Shown here: positions 44,396 through 56,200 of the stretch, piece after piece
Layout of the letters: every line of letters begins with the position of its first letter
How positions within the stretch are numbered: the first letter of the stretch is position 1
NCBI GenBank assembly: GCA_947579665.1
Contig: OX388346.1
Span: forward strand, 93,436,615-93,500,614
Length of the DNA stretch: 64,000 bases
Source of the DNA: Sympetrum striolatum
Lineage: Eukaryota; Arthropoda; Insecta; Odonata; Libellulidae
Reading direction: 5' to 3'
Position numbers and translations under genes: made by a program
Notes under the pieces: generated by a model
Told to the model about the DNA's origin: nothing
Seen by the model: only the letters and a program-made list of their open reading frames with translations
The model's database searches: none

Positions 44396-44459
44396 TCTAA
44401 TCATGAATTTTGAAAATGATCGGATAAATACTTTTTAAGATAGAGCGCCCACAAACTTT

Positions 44460-44635
44460 TTAACCACAGACAGACAGACACACAGACAGACACACAGACA
44501 GACATGTTCGGGAAAATAGCTAAAACATGCTCTATGGGCCCCAAAACATTTATTTCCGTCGAAATCTGGAGGTCGAATTTTTTTGCGAATACAATACTTC
44601 CTCTATACTACGTATAGGGAGAAAGTAAAAACATA
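44460..44635. repeat. (ACAG)n stretch and conserved repeat tail
   Basis: An imperfect run of ACAGACAGAC/ACACAGAC at about 44467-44503 is followed by GGGCCCCAAAACATTTATTT and, near 44598-44628, CCTCTATACTACGTATAGGG with AGAAAGTAAAA. The last part is a near-palindrome. The layout looks like the 3' end of a dispersed element joined to the 177-bp tandem array; the family is not identified. Confidence 0.45.
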
Positions 44636-44826
44636 CGCACGACTTCCGTTTGATATATAAATTCTATTAATTCTGCACGTGCTCGAGGATTTTTGTCAGC
44701 ATATAATTAAAAATTTGTGGGAAAGTATATAAAAAGTTGGATATTAAAAATAACTATTTATGGAATCACTTTTTTATTGTAAATTTTTTGGTATGAGTGA
44801 GTCACAACCCGTCGATCATAATTCGT

Positions 44827-45821
44827 CTATTGAATAAATATGATTATAAAATCACAAACAGCCATCTTTACGAAAAACTTCCGAACGAAATCCCTTTCGG
44901 AGTACAAGGTGAGATCCGGTACACGGTAAAGCCTGTCTTTCTTGCGAAGGAACTCTGCTACGGCTGGCCTAGGATCATACAAAGCTGTACCTACTCCAGT
45001 GACACAAACATTCTCGAGTTTATGGTCTCATCTGAAGTTGACATTCGGTGGTTTGATTTAATTTGATTATAATGAGAAATCACTTTCTCAACAATCATGG
45101 AGTGAGGTGAAGTGACCAGTAAAGAGCACAACAGTTTCTGCAAGATCCCACATGTCACTGGTATCAGTCGAAGCAGCTTATGCGACATTTTTGCACCTTT
45201 CGTCTGAAGTGTCGAGATCTCTGATTTCTTGGATTGCTGGCCAACAATCGCAAATGTTCGATGAAAAGTCGGAAACTTTTTCTTTTCCAAAAATGGTTTC
45301 GACCAAGAATCGACTGTCTTGAATCATTTCTGTTGTGGTTTTCGCCATTAGAAATGTAGAAAATATTTTGATCAGCTCATTTTCCTCAATGTTGAGCCAA
45401 ACGTCAAGAAAATTGATGAACGCTGATATTATTTCGACTCGGAGTGCCGTCCATGATCGAGTGCTTGTTGTGACGAGGAATGCGATACTTTGCGTCTTTT
45501 TCTGTCGTTTTCTTCATTGTGAGTATTGGCTTGTACATTTCTTTGGTGTAAAGGAAACTTCTCTTCCTGTCCACCTGGATATGGACCCTGCAGCATGAGT
45601 TTCAACTTTCTGAGAGCGTTTTGTTTCAAAGTTAAAACATCGGGCAGAATCAAACGCCCTTTCTGGAGATTTTTTTGCAAATCTTTCATTATCAATAAAA
45701 CATCTGCCATCAAGCATGTTTGGAGAAGTTGTTGAAATTCCGATTTGCTCCAAGTATTAAGCATCCCAACTGCTACATTCTTGTCTATCATTGAACCTGG
45801 AGTTTTTGAGAAATGAAACAT
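44827..45821 (-). pseudogene. hAT-family transposase C-terminal pseudogene
   Basis: On the minus strand, frame pieces contain SPHSMIVEKVISHYNQIKSN and HRMSTSDETINSR (45130-45000). After a frameshift follow GVGTALYDPRPAVAEFLRKK and RVPDLTLYSERDFVRKFF, with a stop at 44827-44829. The motif H(N/S)M.VE(K/R)V.SHYN..KS.HR matches the dimerisation region of hAT-like transposases and their KIAA1586-like host relatives. Upstream (45429-45821) is a 130-codon frame ending HNEENDRKRRKVSHSSS; a third frame between (about 45290-45420) has FINFLDVWLNIEENELIKIF. The several frame changes show decay. The N-terminus and terminal repeats were not located. Confidence 0.65.
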
Positions 45822-46186
45822 ACCGGTAAATTATGTAAGACTGCAGTGATCAAATTATTGACATGTTCAGCAAATCTAACGTAAAAAAAATCTTTTGCAT
45901 TTAATGCATAAAATTGCTACACTAACACTATATGTAGAATAAGTGCTCCAATTCGCTCCAAAACAATTTTCCTCGTTCACGCGTACAAATGTCGTAAAAT
46001 CTCCTATTAACATATAATGTTTTCAGACTCGCGCATGTATGTCGGTGGAGGAGCAGTTGGGGGGGGGGTTCGAGGAGATTTCTATTTTTCTTTTGGCCAC
46101 CTAGTGAAAAATCCTTAAAAAATGTCCTGTCTGATAACATTGAGAGGAGGCGCAGCTGGCGGCGCCTGGCGGCCAAGTGTAATACG

Positions 46187-46595
46187 GACCTAAGTGCCAA
46201 GCGTATGATATTTCATACGTCAGTCTATATCCATCCATCGTGGCCAAAAGATTACCAAATAACATATGAAATGAAGCGCATATCATAGTTTAAATGTTCT
46301 TAACTAAGGAAAAACAAAAAAATAACTTTAAGTGATCAAAAACAGATAAAACAATACGGATGAACTTATCTCCGTTCCATTTCCTCTGCTCTCTAAGCAT
46401 ACACTGACTTCCGCGGCGTCTGGGTGGCAGAAGAGATATAAAAAAGAAGCAAAGTTGCAATTTCCTCATACGACCTACAGTCTGGAACCAAAAACAAACA
46501 TCGCAAAACGAATTTCGTGCATTCAAGAACATGGAGAGGGCTATTAATGTGGCAGTGTTTTGAGTATGAAATATCATACGCTGGGCAGTAATGGG
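46187..46595. mobile_element. piggyBac-like non-autonomous remnant
   Basis: On the minus strand, starting at TTAA 46596-46599, the end reads CCCATTACTGCCCAGCG followed by a TATGATATTTCATAC palindrome. At the other side (plus strand) CCTAAGTGCCAAGCG leads into CGTATGATATTTCATACG (46202-46219), an inverted match. The left side lacks CCC and an adjacent TTAA, so it has decayed or is a subterminal repeat. The TTAA + CCCNTTNCTG start is piggyBac-like. Confidence 0.5.
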
Positions 46596-46599
46596 TTAA

Positions 46600-47429
46600 A
46601 TTACTAATTACTATTTCTTTTGGAACAGTATTCCAAATTTTATGACACATTTAATAATTAGGAAGTAAGATGTGCTGTGGGCCTAATTTAGAATTTAATT
46701 AGAAAAGTATGATTGCGCTGTATCACAATCATCTTAAGCATCACTCTACCATAGCTTTTGAGATAAATTTATCAAACGCTTCAACAGAATTTTGCCACTA
46801 TGATGAAAGTATGGAAGGCTAACTATTGCAATATGTCACAATGCGATGTCTTACATTTGGTCTTATGTCTAAAATACATCAAGCTTTTATACGGATCGAA
46901 ACGGCTTTTACTTATATACTCTGCGAGCTATTATTTTACCCTTAAATGGCTTCATTGTATAAACGTATGTACTGTACAAACAAATCGAAGACATATAGTT
47001 CGAGATATCAATATCGAGAGTATATTTCGTTCATTTTCTGCATTTCCGATCGTTCAGAGAAAATTATCTCAATATTCCAAATTATGCTTTTTCAATGTCA
47101 TTCATTATGGACACTTGAAGCTGATTAATGATTTAAGTTGACTTATTTCTCCTTTCAAGATCACTTGCTAAGTACGTGACCTCAGATAATCCGAGCAACT
47201 GCCGAAATCTGAATAAGCAAACAGCAAGCAGCATATGCTTTTTTCTTGCTTTAGAGTTTGCTTAGAAAAGATTTTTCCCAAGAAACGCTGAAGATGGCAA
47301 AATTTGGCTTAAATCGAAAGAAAATCAGTAGAAATTCGTATCCCGTCTCAGTCAGAACCGTCAGAAAGCTTATTGAAAGGAACGCTAGCGATGCTTTCAG
47401 ATGTAGCCAGCATGCATAATACCAATTTG
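46600..47429. other. intergenic, no feature recognised
   Basis: No supported gene. The 113-codon frame at 46800-47141 overlaps another frame of 60 codons, and its composition is not protein-like. Confidence 0.4.
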
Positions 47430-47505
47430 GGCTCCTGGATAGTCATGTGGACAGCGCGTTTGCCTTTGGTGAAAGCGGTCCCGGGTTCGATTCCCGGTGG
47501 GAGCC
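47430..47505 (+). tRNA. tRNA-like sequence (probable pseudo-tRNA or SINE head)
   Basis: It is 76 nt long. The acceptor arm GGCTCCT pairs with GGGAGCC (one G-T). The T-arm CCCGGGTTCGATTCCCGG is perfect, with a consensus B box. The D-arm/A-box (TGGATAGTCATGTGGACAG) is off-consensus. The anticodon stem has a mismatch; the best loop reading gives TTG (Gln), but this is unsure. A TTTT run comes at 47537-47540. More likely a tRNA-derived repeat or a pseudogene than a working tRNA. Confidence 0.45.
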
Positions 47506-50229
47506 AATGTGCGAAATGACCTAAGCTGTCGAAGCACTTTTAACAATACTACTACAATACCAATTTATATTTCCTTCTCTTGGGAGACAATATCCGGTCT
47601 GGTTAGTTTAAGGTCCAACAAATACCTTTTTACAGAGGTATTCGTAACTTCGTGTGACCAACGTTTTAACATTACGAGTTGACTGATTTCTCTTAGTTTG
47701 TCGTTCACTTAACGCTCCTTTTAGCTCCATAAAGATCTCTCAAGGAATGGAAAGAATTTCCAAGAAATACATATTACGACGATATTTAACCGCCAAAATA
47801 TATTTATGTCAAAGTATGAAGAAGTATATTTAAGTCAAATTGATATCTTAATTACCTTTTCTCGTAGTTCTCCTTAGACCACAACTATTTGTAGAGTGTA
47901 TTTTTTCTGCAAACCTTGATGGGTGTAATTTCTTTTCTTAATTTATTAAATAGGGCCTTACGTATATCAGTGAATCTTTTTGACAAGTTAAAATTATTAT
48001 ATCATCATAGATATTTATTAAGAATTCTTGTAGGGTAATAAATTCATCGTAATTTTTCTTCCAACTTTACTTTCACTGATGCCTCAATTTTTATTTATTA
48101 TAATTGATTTTCGTTATTAATTCTTTTTAGGTCCTCCAGTCTAGGTTTTTGTGAAGTTTCCAATCCGAGAGAGAAGCGCAGGTAAGAGAGGTTTGTCTCT
48201 TCATTATAGCCTTAACTATTTGCTTTTCACATTAACGCCCAAGAGTGAGGAGGGAATATTTGCAGCTTTGAACTCGGAGAGAAGCGTGTACTTTATTCTT
48301 TTATTGAAGTTCTGATTAAGCCAGACGTGGAGGAATGCGCGAAGAAAATATAAAGGAAAGGTAATTTCATTAGATAAGTGATTTAATTAAATCCTGAAAT
48401 GTTTTACCTTAATGTTCACAATATAAAAATCACAAACTAGCAGTTACTTAGCATGTGAATGATTCAACAAAAGATATAATTTATCTTACAACATTTTCAA
48501 GTGTGTCACTTTATATGCATTTTATCTGAGGTAATTAATGATCATTTAATGGAAATGGCAATCAAAAATTACACTTTCGATTTAAATAGGTAAATTTAGC
48601 TTCGGTCTCATGTTGGTACGAAAATTAAGGAAATTGGTGTTAAATACGTCTTCAAATTCCCTTAATCTGCAAAAGTATCTGAGCATTGTACTGGAAGACA
48701 TTAATCAGTTATGCAATTAAGTATCTCAGGTATATGCTGGGCCAAGAATCAATCTTTTAAGAGTTAAAAACATCAGCGGCCAACAGATTTTTTCTATCTG
48801 AAAAGATAAATCACGCCTTATGATACGACGCTGTGTAAAATGATTTACATCGAGGCAAATGCCTTAAAAAGCGATATTTCATTACTTTTTCAATACGAAA
48901 GAAATATTTAATTTCTATTTATTCTTTAATTTATTGGGATAAATTAAAGAAATCCTTACGTTTACTCAGTCATACCTACTAATCTAGAGTGCTGTCTGAC
49001 AATTCTTAAGCAATGTATGCATATATGTGCAACTCTTACTATGCTCTCTGCTTTATCATATTCAAAACGCACTTTCCATGATATCGATAATGGAAATGAA
49101 GAAAATAAATTTACTTCTTCATAGTATGAAAAGTACTTTCATAATCAATAGTTGAACTTCGCACTTCGTGGGAGAAAGATATGACGAAATTTAAAACAAA
49201 CTCTGTAACTTCTACTATTTAAAGTCGCTTTGACTAATTGCTCCCAATTTAAAGAAATGAGAAGAAATAAGAAAAAGAAGAAAGAAAAGAAAGCGAAATG
49301 CTGGTAGCATTCTATAGTAGAGCATGTGTTCCCCGTGTATTTTCTGTGTTGAAAAAGTTTTCTTGTCTCCCTAATAATCACAACAAATCAGAATCAAAAG
49401 AATCGGTTGAGCAACGTGAGTGTGGAACGAGTATGAAAAAGTTAGTTTTAGACGACATCCATTCCGATTCGTGATTTCAACATCCCAACTGTTTTTTAAA
49501 CCGCTGCAAATAGTGCAGTGCTACTTAAACGATTTAGATTTAGGAATTTATCCATAAGAATGTCATAGTTTCTTCTACGTTCCGTATGAGAGTCGATCAG
49601 ATTATTTTGATGATAATATAATTGCAGCGACGGAAAAAAGCTTTAATTTTTCCAGCTGAGGGAAAAAACCACAATATAATTGAAAAGCTAAAGATATATG
49701 CGATGAATGGAAAGATTCATGGTGAATTGGATGCTTATCAGAATCTTATCAGTACTATTCGAGGATGATCGAACAGACAAAAGAGCTATCTTCTTCTCTA
49801 CAAAGATACACAATTAGAATAGGAGAGATTAAAGATAGATTATGCAATATAGACTGCCTACAGCTGAAAAAATCTCTTTATTCTCATGAAGGGCACGTTA
49901 GAGTCATGTATATGTTTACTGCGAGTGAATCTCATCGATAGAAGCCAAGGAAGAACAGTTGAATGAGAGAGAGTTCGAAACTTTTTTCTCGACTAAGATT
50001 AAGATTAAGTTTTTTTAAATGATAAAAGTGTACGAAATAGTGCTCCAATTTTAGGAGTTAGATTGGTTCCTTGATGAAAGGGATTGCGAGAGTGAATTAC
50101 GAACGTAGAAGCAGACTGATGGATAAAACTTTCTTTTCGTAATGATTTTTTTCATAGGAAATGGCAAGTGGCTAAAAGTATGATTTTTCACAGTCTCTGG
50201 CGATGTCTTGTGGAAATACGTCATGATGA
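47506..50229. other. intergenic, no feature recognised
   Basis: About 2.7 kb of AT-rich DNA without coding signal, terminal repeats or RNA genes that I can support. Confidence 0.4.
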
Positions 50230-50381
50230 AGAAGAACAATTTGTACTTTTTCCACAGTATTTTATTAAAAACATAAATAATAATCTTGATGATGGAGATC
50301 AATCTCTGAAACTAGTCGTGTTTTGTTTCCTTTTATTGTTTTTAATAAAATACTGTGGAATAAGTACAAATTGTTCTTCCT
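50230..50381. repeat. inverted repeat, 41-bp arms, about 70-bp loop
   Basis: The left arm 50230-50270 (starts AGAAGAACAATTTGTACTTT) is the reverse complement of 50341-50381, with one or two mismatches at the arm ends and TTTT/TATT difference. A transcript would fold into a long near-perfect hairpin. No flanking duplication was noticed. Confidence 0.85.
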
Positions 50382-50772
50382 CAGTATGATTTTTTGATAA
50401 ATTATTCACTTACGTCTTAGAAATATTAATTTTTTATACTGGAAATATTCACATGATATTAACGGAAGCAACGTTAAAGGAAATAATCTTAAATTGATGC
50501 TATTATCTGTTAATTATTTCAACCCAGATGCTGGTTGGTACCACACTCTCTCTAACATTAATTACCAAGAGCTGTCAAGAGAGAATGAGACTTACTAGGC
50601 AGGATGAGGAGTGAGGTAGTTTGCCCTTGCTTTCCTCACTGAACCAGAATTCTCGTAGCTGGTGAATTGGTCCGGGGGGAATTCGTACGCGGGGAATTGA
50701 TCCCCCGTGCTGATGTTGTACTACTGTTATTCAGTCTTATGTTAATCTACACTCCCTGATTATTGGTTATAA

Positions 50773-50774
<2 letters not shown>

Positions 50775-50812
<38 letters not shown>
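50775..50812. repeat. (TA)n microsatellite
   Basis: A near-pure TA dinucleotide run precedes the first 1129-bp unit. Shorter TA runs also end the second unit (53018-53030 and 53080-53098). Confidence 0.95.
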
Positions 50813-50813
<1 letters not shown>

Positions 50814-50814
<1 letters not shown>

Positions 50815-51942
50815 AGTAAAATGTTGCTTGCATACTGCAAGCAGATCGGCAACACTATTTTCATGTCGGCATCATATCGGGACGGCCATCAAAAGAAAAA
50901 ATGGATTGAAATTTTTCTTAAAATTCGCTGAAATTCCATCGTCTGGCATCGAACCCGGGTCTTTATTGTGAACTTACTATGCAGCACAATAGAACATCAC
51001 CATCTCTAACTATGTGTGAAAATTCAAGCAGAAATATGGGCTACAACTGCCTCAAAAGACGTTTTAATTTTCACGAATTTAAATGGCTCTCTGGATTCAA
51101 ACCAAGGACGATCTTGGGAATCTAGAACATGTTCCTGAAATGTATCTATAATCTCTATCTGTATGCTGAATTTCAAGTTTGTATATAATTGGGAAATGGT
51201 TCCAAAAAATTCTTAAAAAGCGGATCATTTACTGATTGTAGAGACGCCTGGTGGTGAAACCAGGAAACATTGGTAGCTGTGAATTCACAGTTTGATTAGT
51301 AATGACTTGATCTTATCTTATGCAAAGTTTCTATTAGATATAATATCGAAAAGCACCTAAAATGTGTTTCCGTAATCTCCATAAGAAATGCATTGAGGAA
51401 TGTAAATGGCCCTCTGGGATCGAACCAAGGACCATAAGGGAATATGTAAAATTTGATTATTAAATATAATTATGATATCTAACGCCATGCCGAATTTCAA
51501 GTTTCTATGCCATCGGAAAAGGGTTCAAAAAAAATATTAAAAATCGCCGCAATGCATTGTAAACGGCCGATTTTTGCCCCGACCTAGCATCGAACCAAGG
51601 ATAATATTCGTTGATGTTTTTGTGGTTTCCTTTTGATATGCGCGGCATCTAGCGTTTCCTCGAGTTTCAACTCTCTCCTTTTCCGGGAAGTGCCTCAAAT
51701 AAATTTTCGAAAATCCCCGCCATGTAATCTTATGGGGAAAATCGCGACTTTGGGGCCTTCTGGAATCGAACCCATGACACCGAGGTTCAATGTCGGCTTT
51801 TTCCTGGAGGTTACACGTTATGGCCAATATGTCGTAAAAATTTCAAGTCGTTGGCACTTGTGGAAAATGGTTAGAATTTTGATCCCCTATGAATGTATCT
51901 ATTATATATAGATGCTTCTCCGGATTCATTCATATATCATAC
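50814..51942. repeat. 1129-bp unit, copy 1
   Basis: It begins AAGTAAAATGTTGCTTGCAT. It contains six modules spaced 146-175 bp, each with a TCGAACC-type core at about 50950, 51096 (TCAAACC), 51254 (TGAAACC), 51421, 51591 and 51766. The modules share phrases such as GCCGAATTTCAAGTTTCTAT, ATCGGGAAA and CGCCGCAATGCATT. It ends with GATCCCCTAT (51881-51890) and a short tail. Confidence 0.9.
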
Positions 51943-53040
51943 GAGTAAAATGTAGCTTGCATACTGCAAGCAGATCGACAACACTATTTTCATGTCGGCA
52001 TCATATCGGGACGGCCATCAAAAGAAAAAAATGGATTGAAATTTTTCTTAAAATTCGCTGAAATTCCATCGTCTGGCATCGAAATCGGGTCTTTACTGTG
52101 AACTTACTATGCAGCACAATAGAACATCATCATCTCTAACTATGTGTGAAAATTCAAGCAGAAATATTGGCTACAACTGCCTCAAAAGACGTTCTAATTT
52201 TCACGAATGTAAATGGCTCTCTGGATTCGAACTAAGGACGATCTTGGAAATCTAAAATATGTTTCTGAAAGTTATTCATGATCTCTATCTATATGCCGAA
52301 TTTCAAGTTTCTATATTATTGGGAAAGTTTTCAAAATAATTCCTAAAAATCGTATCAACTTCTGATTACAGAGACACCTGGTGTCGAACCCTAGAAATAA
52401 TGTAAGCTGTGAATGCACAGTTTGATTTGTAAAGACATGCTCTTCTATCATGCAAAGTTTGAAGTCGATAGCATGCCGGGAAGTACCTTAATTTTGTTTC
52501 CGTTATCTCCGTAAGAAATGCATTGAGAATTGCAAATGGCCCTCTGGGATCGAACCAAGGACCATGAGCGAACATCTAAAATTTGATTATGAAATATATT
52601 CATGATATCTATTTACGTGCCGAGTTTCAAGTATCCATGTTATCGGGAAAGGATAAAAAAAAATCTTAAAAATCGCCGCAATGCATTTTAAACGGCCGAT
52701 TTTTGCACCGACCTAGCATCGAACCATGGACAATATTCGAAGATGTCTTTTTGATTTTCGTTGGATATGTATGGCTTCTAGCGATCCCTCGAATTTCAAC
52801 TCTCTACTTTTCCGGGAAGTGCCTCAAAAAATTTTTCGAAAATCCCCGCCATGTATTCTTATGGGGAAAATCGCGACTTTGGGGCCTTCTGGAATCGAAC
52901 CCATGACACTGAGGTTCAAAGTCGGCTCTTTCCTGGAGGTTACACGTTATGGCCATAACGTCGTAAAAATTTCAAGTCGGTGGCACTCGTGGAACATGGT
53001 TAGAATTTTGATCCCCTATATATATATAGGTATATCCGGA
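51943..53040. repeat. 1129-bp unit, copy 2
   Basis: GTAAAATGT recurs at 51945 (offset 1129 from 50816) and GATCCCCTAT at 53010 (offset 1129 from 51881). The copies therefore have the same length end to end, with only point differences and balanced small indels. Divergence by eye is roughly 8-12 percent. The tail runs into TATATA and TCCGGAGAAACGTCT repeats. Confidence 0.9.
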
Positions 53041-53279
53041 GAAACGTCTATATATAATAGATATCCGGAGAAGCGTCTATATATATATATATATATTACA
53101 TAAATAAATTAACCGGGGGGTTGGGTTGGATTGGGTGGGGTTGTGTTGGGTTGGTAGTACAACATCAGCGCGGGGAACAAATTCTCCGCGGACCTATCTG
53201 TCGGGAGATCAATTCCCCGCGTACGAATTCCCCGAGTACGAATTCCTCCCTGACCAATTCACCGGGCGCCCAGAATTCT

Positions 53280-56200
53280 ATAAGCGAAATACGTCCACGT
53301 AATGGAAGCACAATGACTCTACAATCTCCTTCGCATTCCATGTGGAGAGACCTTATTTAGTGCCACTATTCAGCATACACTAATTCATTCATCTTATTAC
53401 GATCAGGAAAATCAAATATTTTGAGATTGACATTGAGAGATTCGGCTTCTTTGATAAGATATAACTAAGCTCATCAAAATACCTGATAGAATAGCTCCGA
53501 TTCATAATATATTGATCGTTTATTCCCGGTTTAATTGATATATTCATGTTGCAATCATAGAAACTCATCGACTTGAAGATAATGGAATTGTTATGTCCTC
53601 AAATATATCCAGTTATATTGTAGCGCAGCTCAAAGCTGAAATGAATGCCGGGAGCTACGATGGAACAGGCGTAGCATTAAATTATCAATTCTTCAATTTC
53701 GAAATTATACCAATAAATGTCGAACATTTCTTTGAAAATATATTTTGAAGTCTATGGTTTATCTGATATGCTTAAATGCTACAAAGACTTCATAAAAATT
53801 GCAAAATCGTGCTTCAAAATATTTCTAGGTACATTCTGACCGCGAAAACGTGGGATATACTTGTACAATTGTAAAACAGTAACTTAGTACTTGGTAATTT
53901 TTTACATCCACAATTGAGAAGGACATTCTTCTCGAAATAAATACCAAAGTGCCTTTTCCCAAAAAGGGTTTGTATAAATAGTTCGTTGACCACCAAACAC
54001 TAATTCTCATTGAATTGAATTTAGTTTCTTTTTTAGGCGACAATATTTCAAATTTGATTTAAACTAGCTCACATGATCTCTTTAATCTTTCTTTAATATA
54101 ACCAAAAACAACACTATCTGCGCCGTTTTCAAAAATAAAAAGATAAGTTTCAAAAGAGAAGAATGGCTGTTTTTAGACTTTCATCCTTCTACGTTTTTTT
54201 CTTCCCAAAATTTGCGAATTATTTCGATATCTTGAGTCTTTCTGAAGGTTTACTGAAGGTCTTCCTGTTGGAAATAGCACCACCAAATTACGGCCATTTA
54301 ATAAATTTTCAGCTGAGGCAACTCGCAAATTGCCGAGACGTAGTTAACAGTAAAAAGATCAACTTTGTCTTTACAATAGATTGGACATTAAAATGTGAAA
54401 AGATAGCCATTTTTGGATATGTTATCACTTTAATTCGAGCGAATTATAATAAATATGTTCATGCTTTCCCAAAAAAATCATTTTATTGTACTGAAATGTG
54501 ATTTTTGAAGGGAGTATAATTTTAATCAAGAATTATCTCACGTAGGGAGAATTGAGGGGTGCCCACGTATTTCAGTGCAAGGATTTTGCTAACGTTCAGA
54601 TTTACAGATATACAAACATCTTATAATATAAGGTTAATGCATCAGTGAGATAAAAGTGTGGAATTTTTATTAATATCATTGGAATAAAGAAAAATTGCGA
54701 TTGCGATATGCATCATTCATGGAATTTCCCAAGCTGATAAGGGCATTGATTCCTTTTTATAGCTGTAAAATGAGCTGGTTACTTTAAATGTGAAAGCTTT
54801 TAACAAATTCAGCTACTTCGGCTTTAACTTGGTGGGACTTATTCTTAACAGACATAAGATAAAAAATACTATGCCTTTTTAAAGAAATTTTGTTGAATAA
54901 AGAGTTTTTTTATCTTGAGCGTGAAATGATTTCTTCAAAGCCTAGTTATGTATAGTTAATCTGTCTATTAAAACTCTGCGATAACTTGAGCACAATTATG
55001 ATAGTATAAATAATACTAGATTATTTATTTTCTATCCTTGTAAATTTATTTTTAATTGATAAATCATTAAAATGTACTACGCAATGGATTAATTAAAATA
55101 TTATCAGTCGTTTACGAATCAATTGTCATTGTTCGACCTAATAGATACTCAGAGAATTGGAGTGGCTACTGCAATAAATATGTTAATAAAGGTTTCTTCG
55201 GTTTAACGAGTTTCATTCGTTCTTGAGATTCGCTCCACATGTTCATAAACCGAAACAGGTTTGCCATAGGAATCAATGTGGAGTAGATTCTTACAAACTA
55301 GCAATTCTTTATTCAAACTTTTACTATACTAAATTCTTCATGCATTTAATTTAACAAGCATTTCATTGATGCCTTTTCTTCTAGCCATTACCCGTACCCC
55401 CTCTGCAAATGGTACATAAAGCCTCCTCCTTCTTTATTTTTTAATTGATGACACTGCTCGTCGAAACAAATCATCGTTTGAAAAATATCTTTGTTAAATC
55501 ACAAATTATTTTTATTTCAACCAATTATTTGGAGCACTTTCGCTGGTACTTCAACCTTGCCGACGATCTTGGTTGGCGACTTGCACGTTCGTTAATCAAT
55601 AAATCATTGTTCGTCCCTTGAGATGATTTTTCCGAAAAATTTATTCGTGAAATGGCTTATTCATGATTCGAGAGTTTTTCAACCGAATGTTCTCTTCAAA
55701 TACGTCAAGATTTTATGATTATTCATAGGTATTAAGAGTAAGATGACATTAAAAAGTGGAATAAAAATAAAAAATAGAGCAATCATTGGCTATTATATTA
55801 TCGGATGAAATTTCTTATTGTTTCCAGGTGCGTTGATATCAATTGAATCAAAATTATCGCAAAGCGCGATCTTGATTAACTGTAATTACCACGTGCATCC
55901 TTGTTCTTTCTAATGATAACGAATATATTTATATCAGGAGAAACCTCTGTCCAGAAGAAGAATTCAGGAAAGTACTATTCTCTAGATCTTAGTAAAATTT
56001 AATTTTTCTATGATCCTGAAAATTGTTTTAATGACATCTATTAAGAAGAAATATAATAATGGATATTTTTCTGTAGATTTTCACTGTTTAAAATGTTGAA
56101 AAGAATCAAATTGGAGAGGCTCATTCGGTGAGTTTTACGGAAGACGTCCATGTAACGTATCGCTAAGATTAAATTCTGAGGAAAGGAAGAAGCACGAATG

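Larger units (their letters stand above)
50646..53279. mobile_element. composite repeat element: inverted ends around two 1129-bp direct repeats
   Basis: The left end (50646-50724) and right end (53154-53279) are inverted relatives. Both start at AGAATTCT, share GGTGAATTGGTC, GGGGAATTCGTACGCGGGGA and ATTGATC, and end CTGATGTTGTACTAC; the right arm has an extra stretch of about 45 bp. Between them are a (TA)n tract, two units at about 50814-51942 and 51943-53040, and a G-rich tract. No transposase is visible. No target duplication was found outside the ends, so the true outer limits are uncertain. I do not recognise the family. Confidence 0.7.

Noticed and set aside
46800..47141. 113-codon plus-strand frame
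   Set aside because: Overlaps a second frame and has no recognisable motif.
51537..53103. Frames of 92-125 codons within the 1129-bp units
   Set aside because: They cross module boundaries and end in the TA microsatellite; the shared reading comes from DNA-level duplication, not coding conservation that I can demonstrate.
54163..54501. 112-codon plus-strand frame
   Set aside because: Low-complexity, hydrophobic/aromatic-rich composition typical of AT-rich DNA; no domain recognised.
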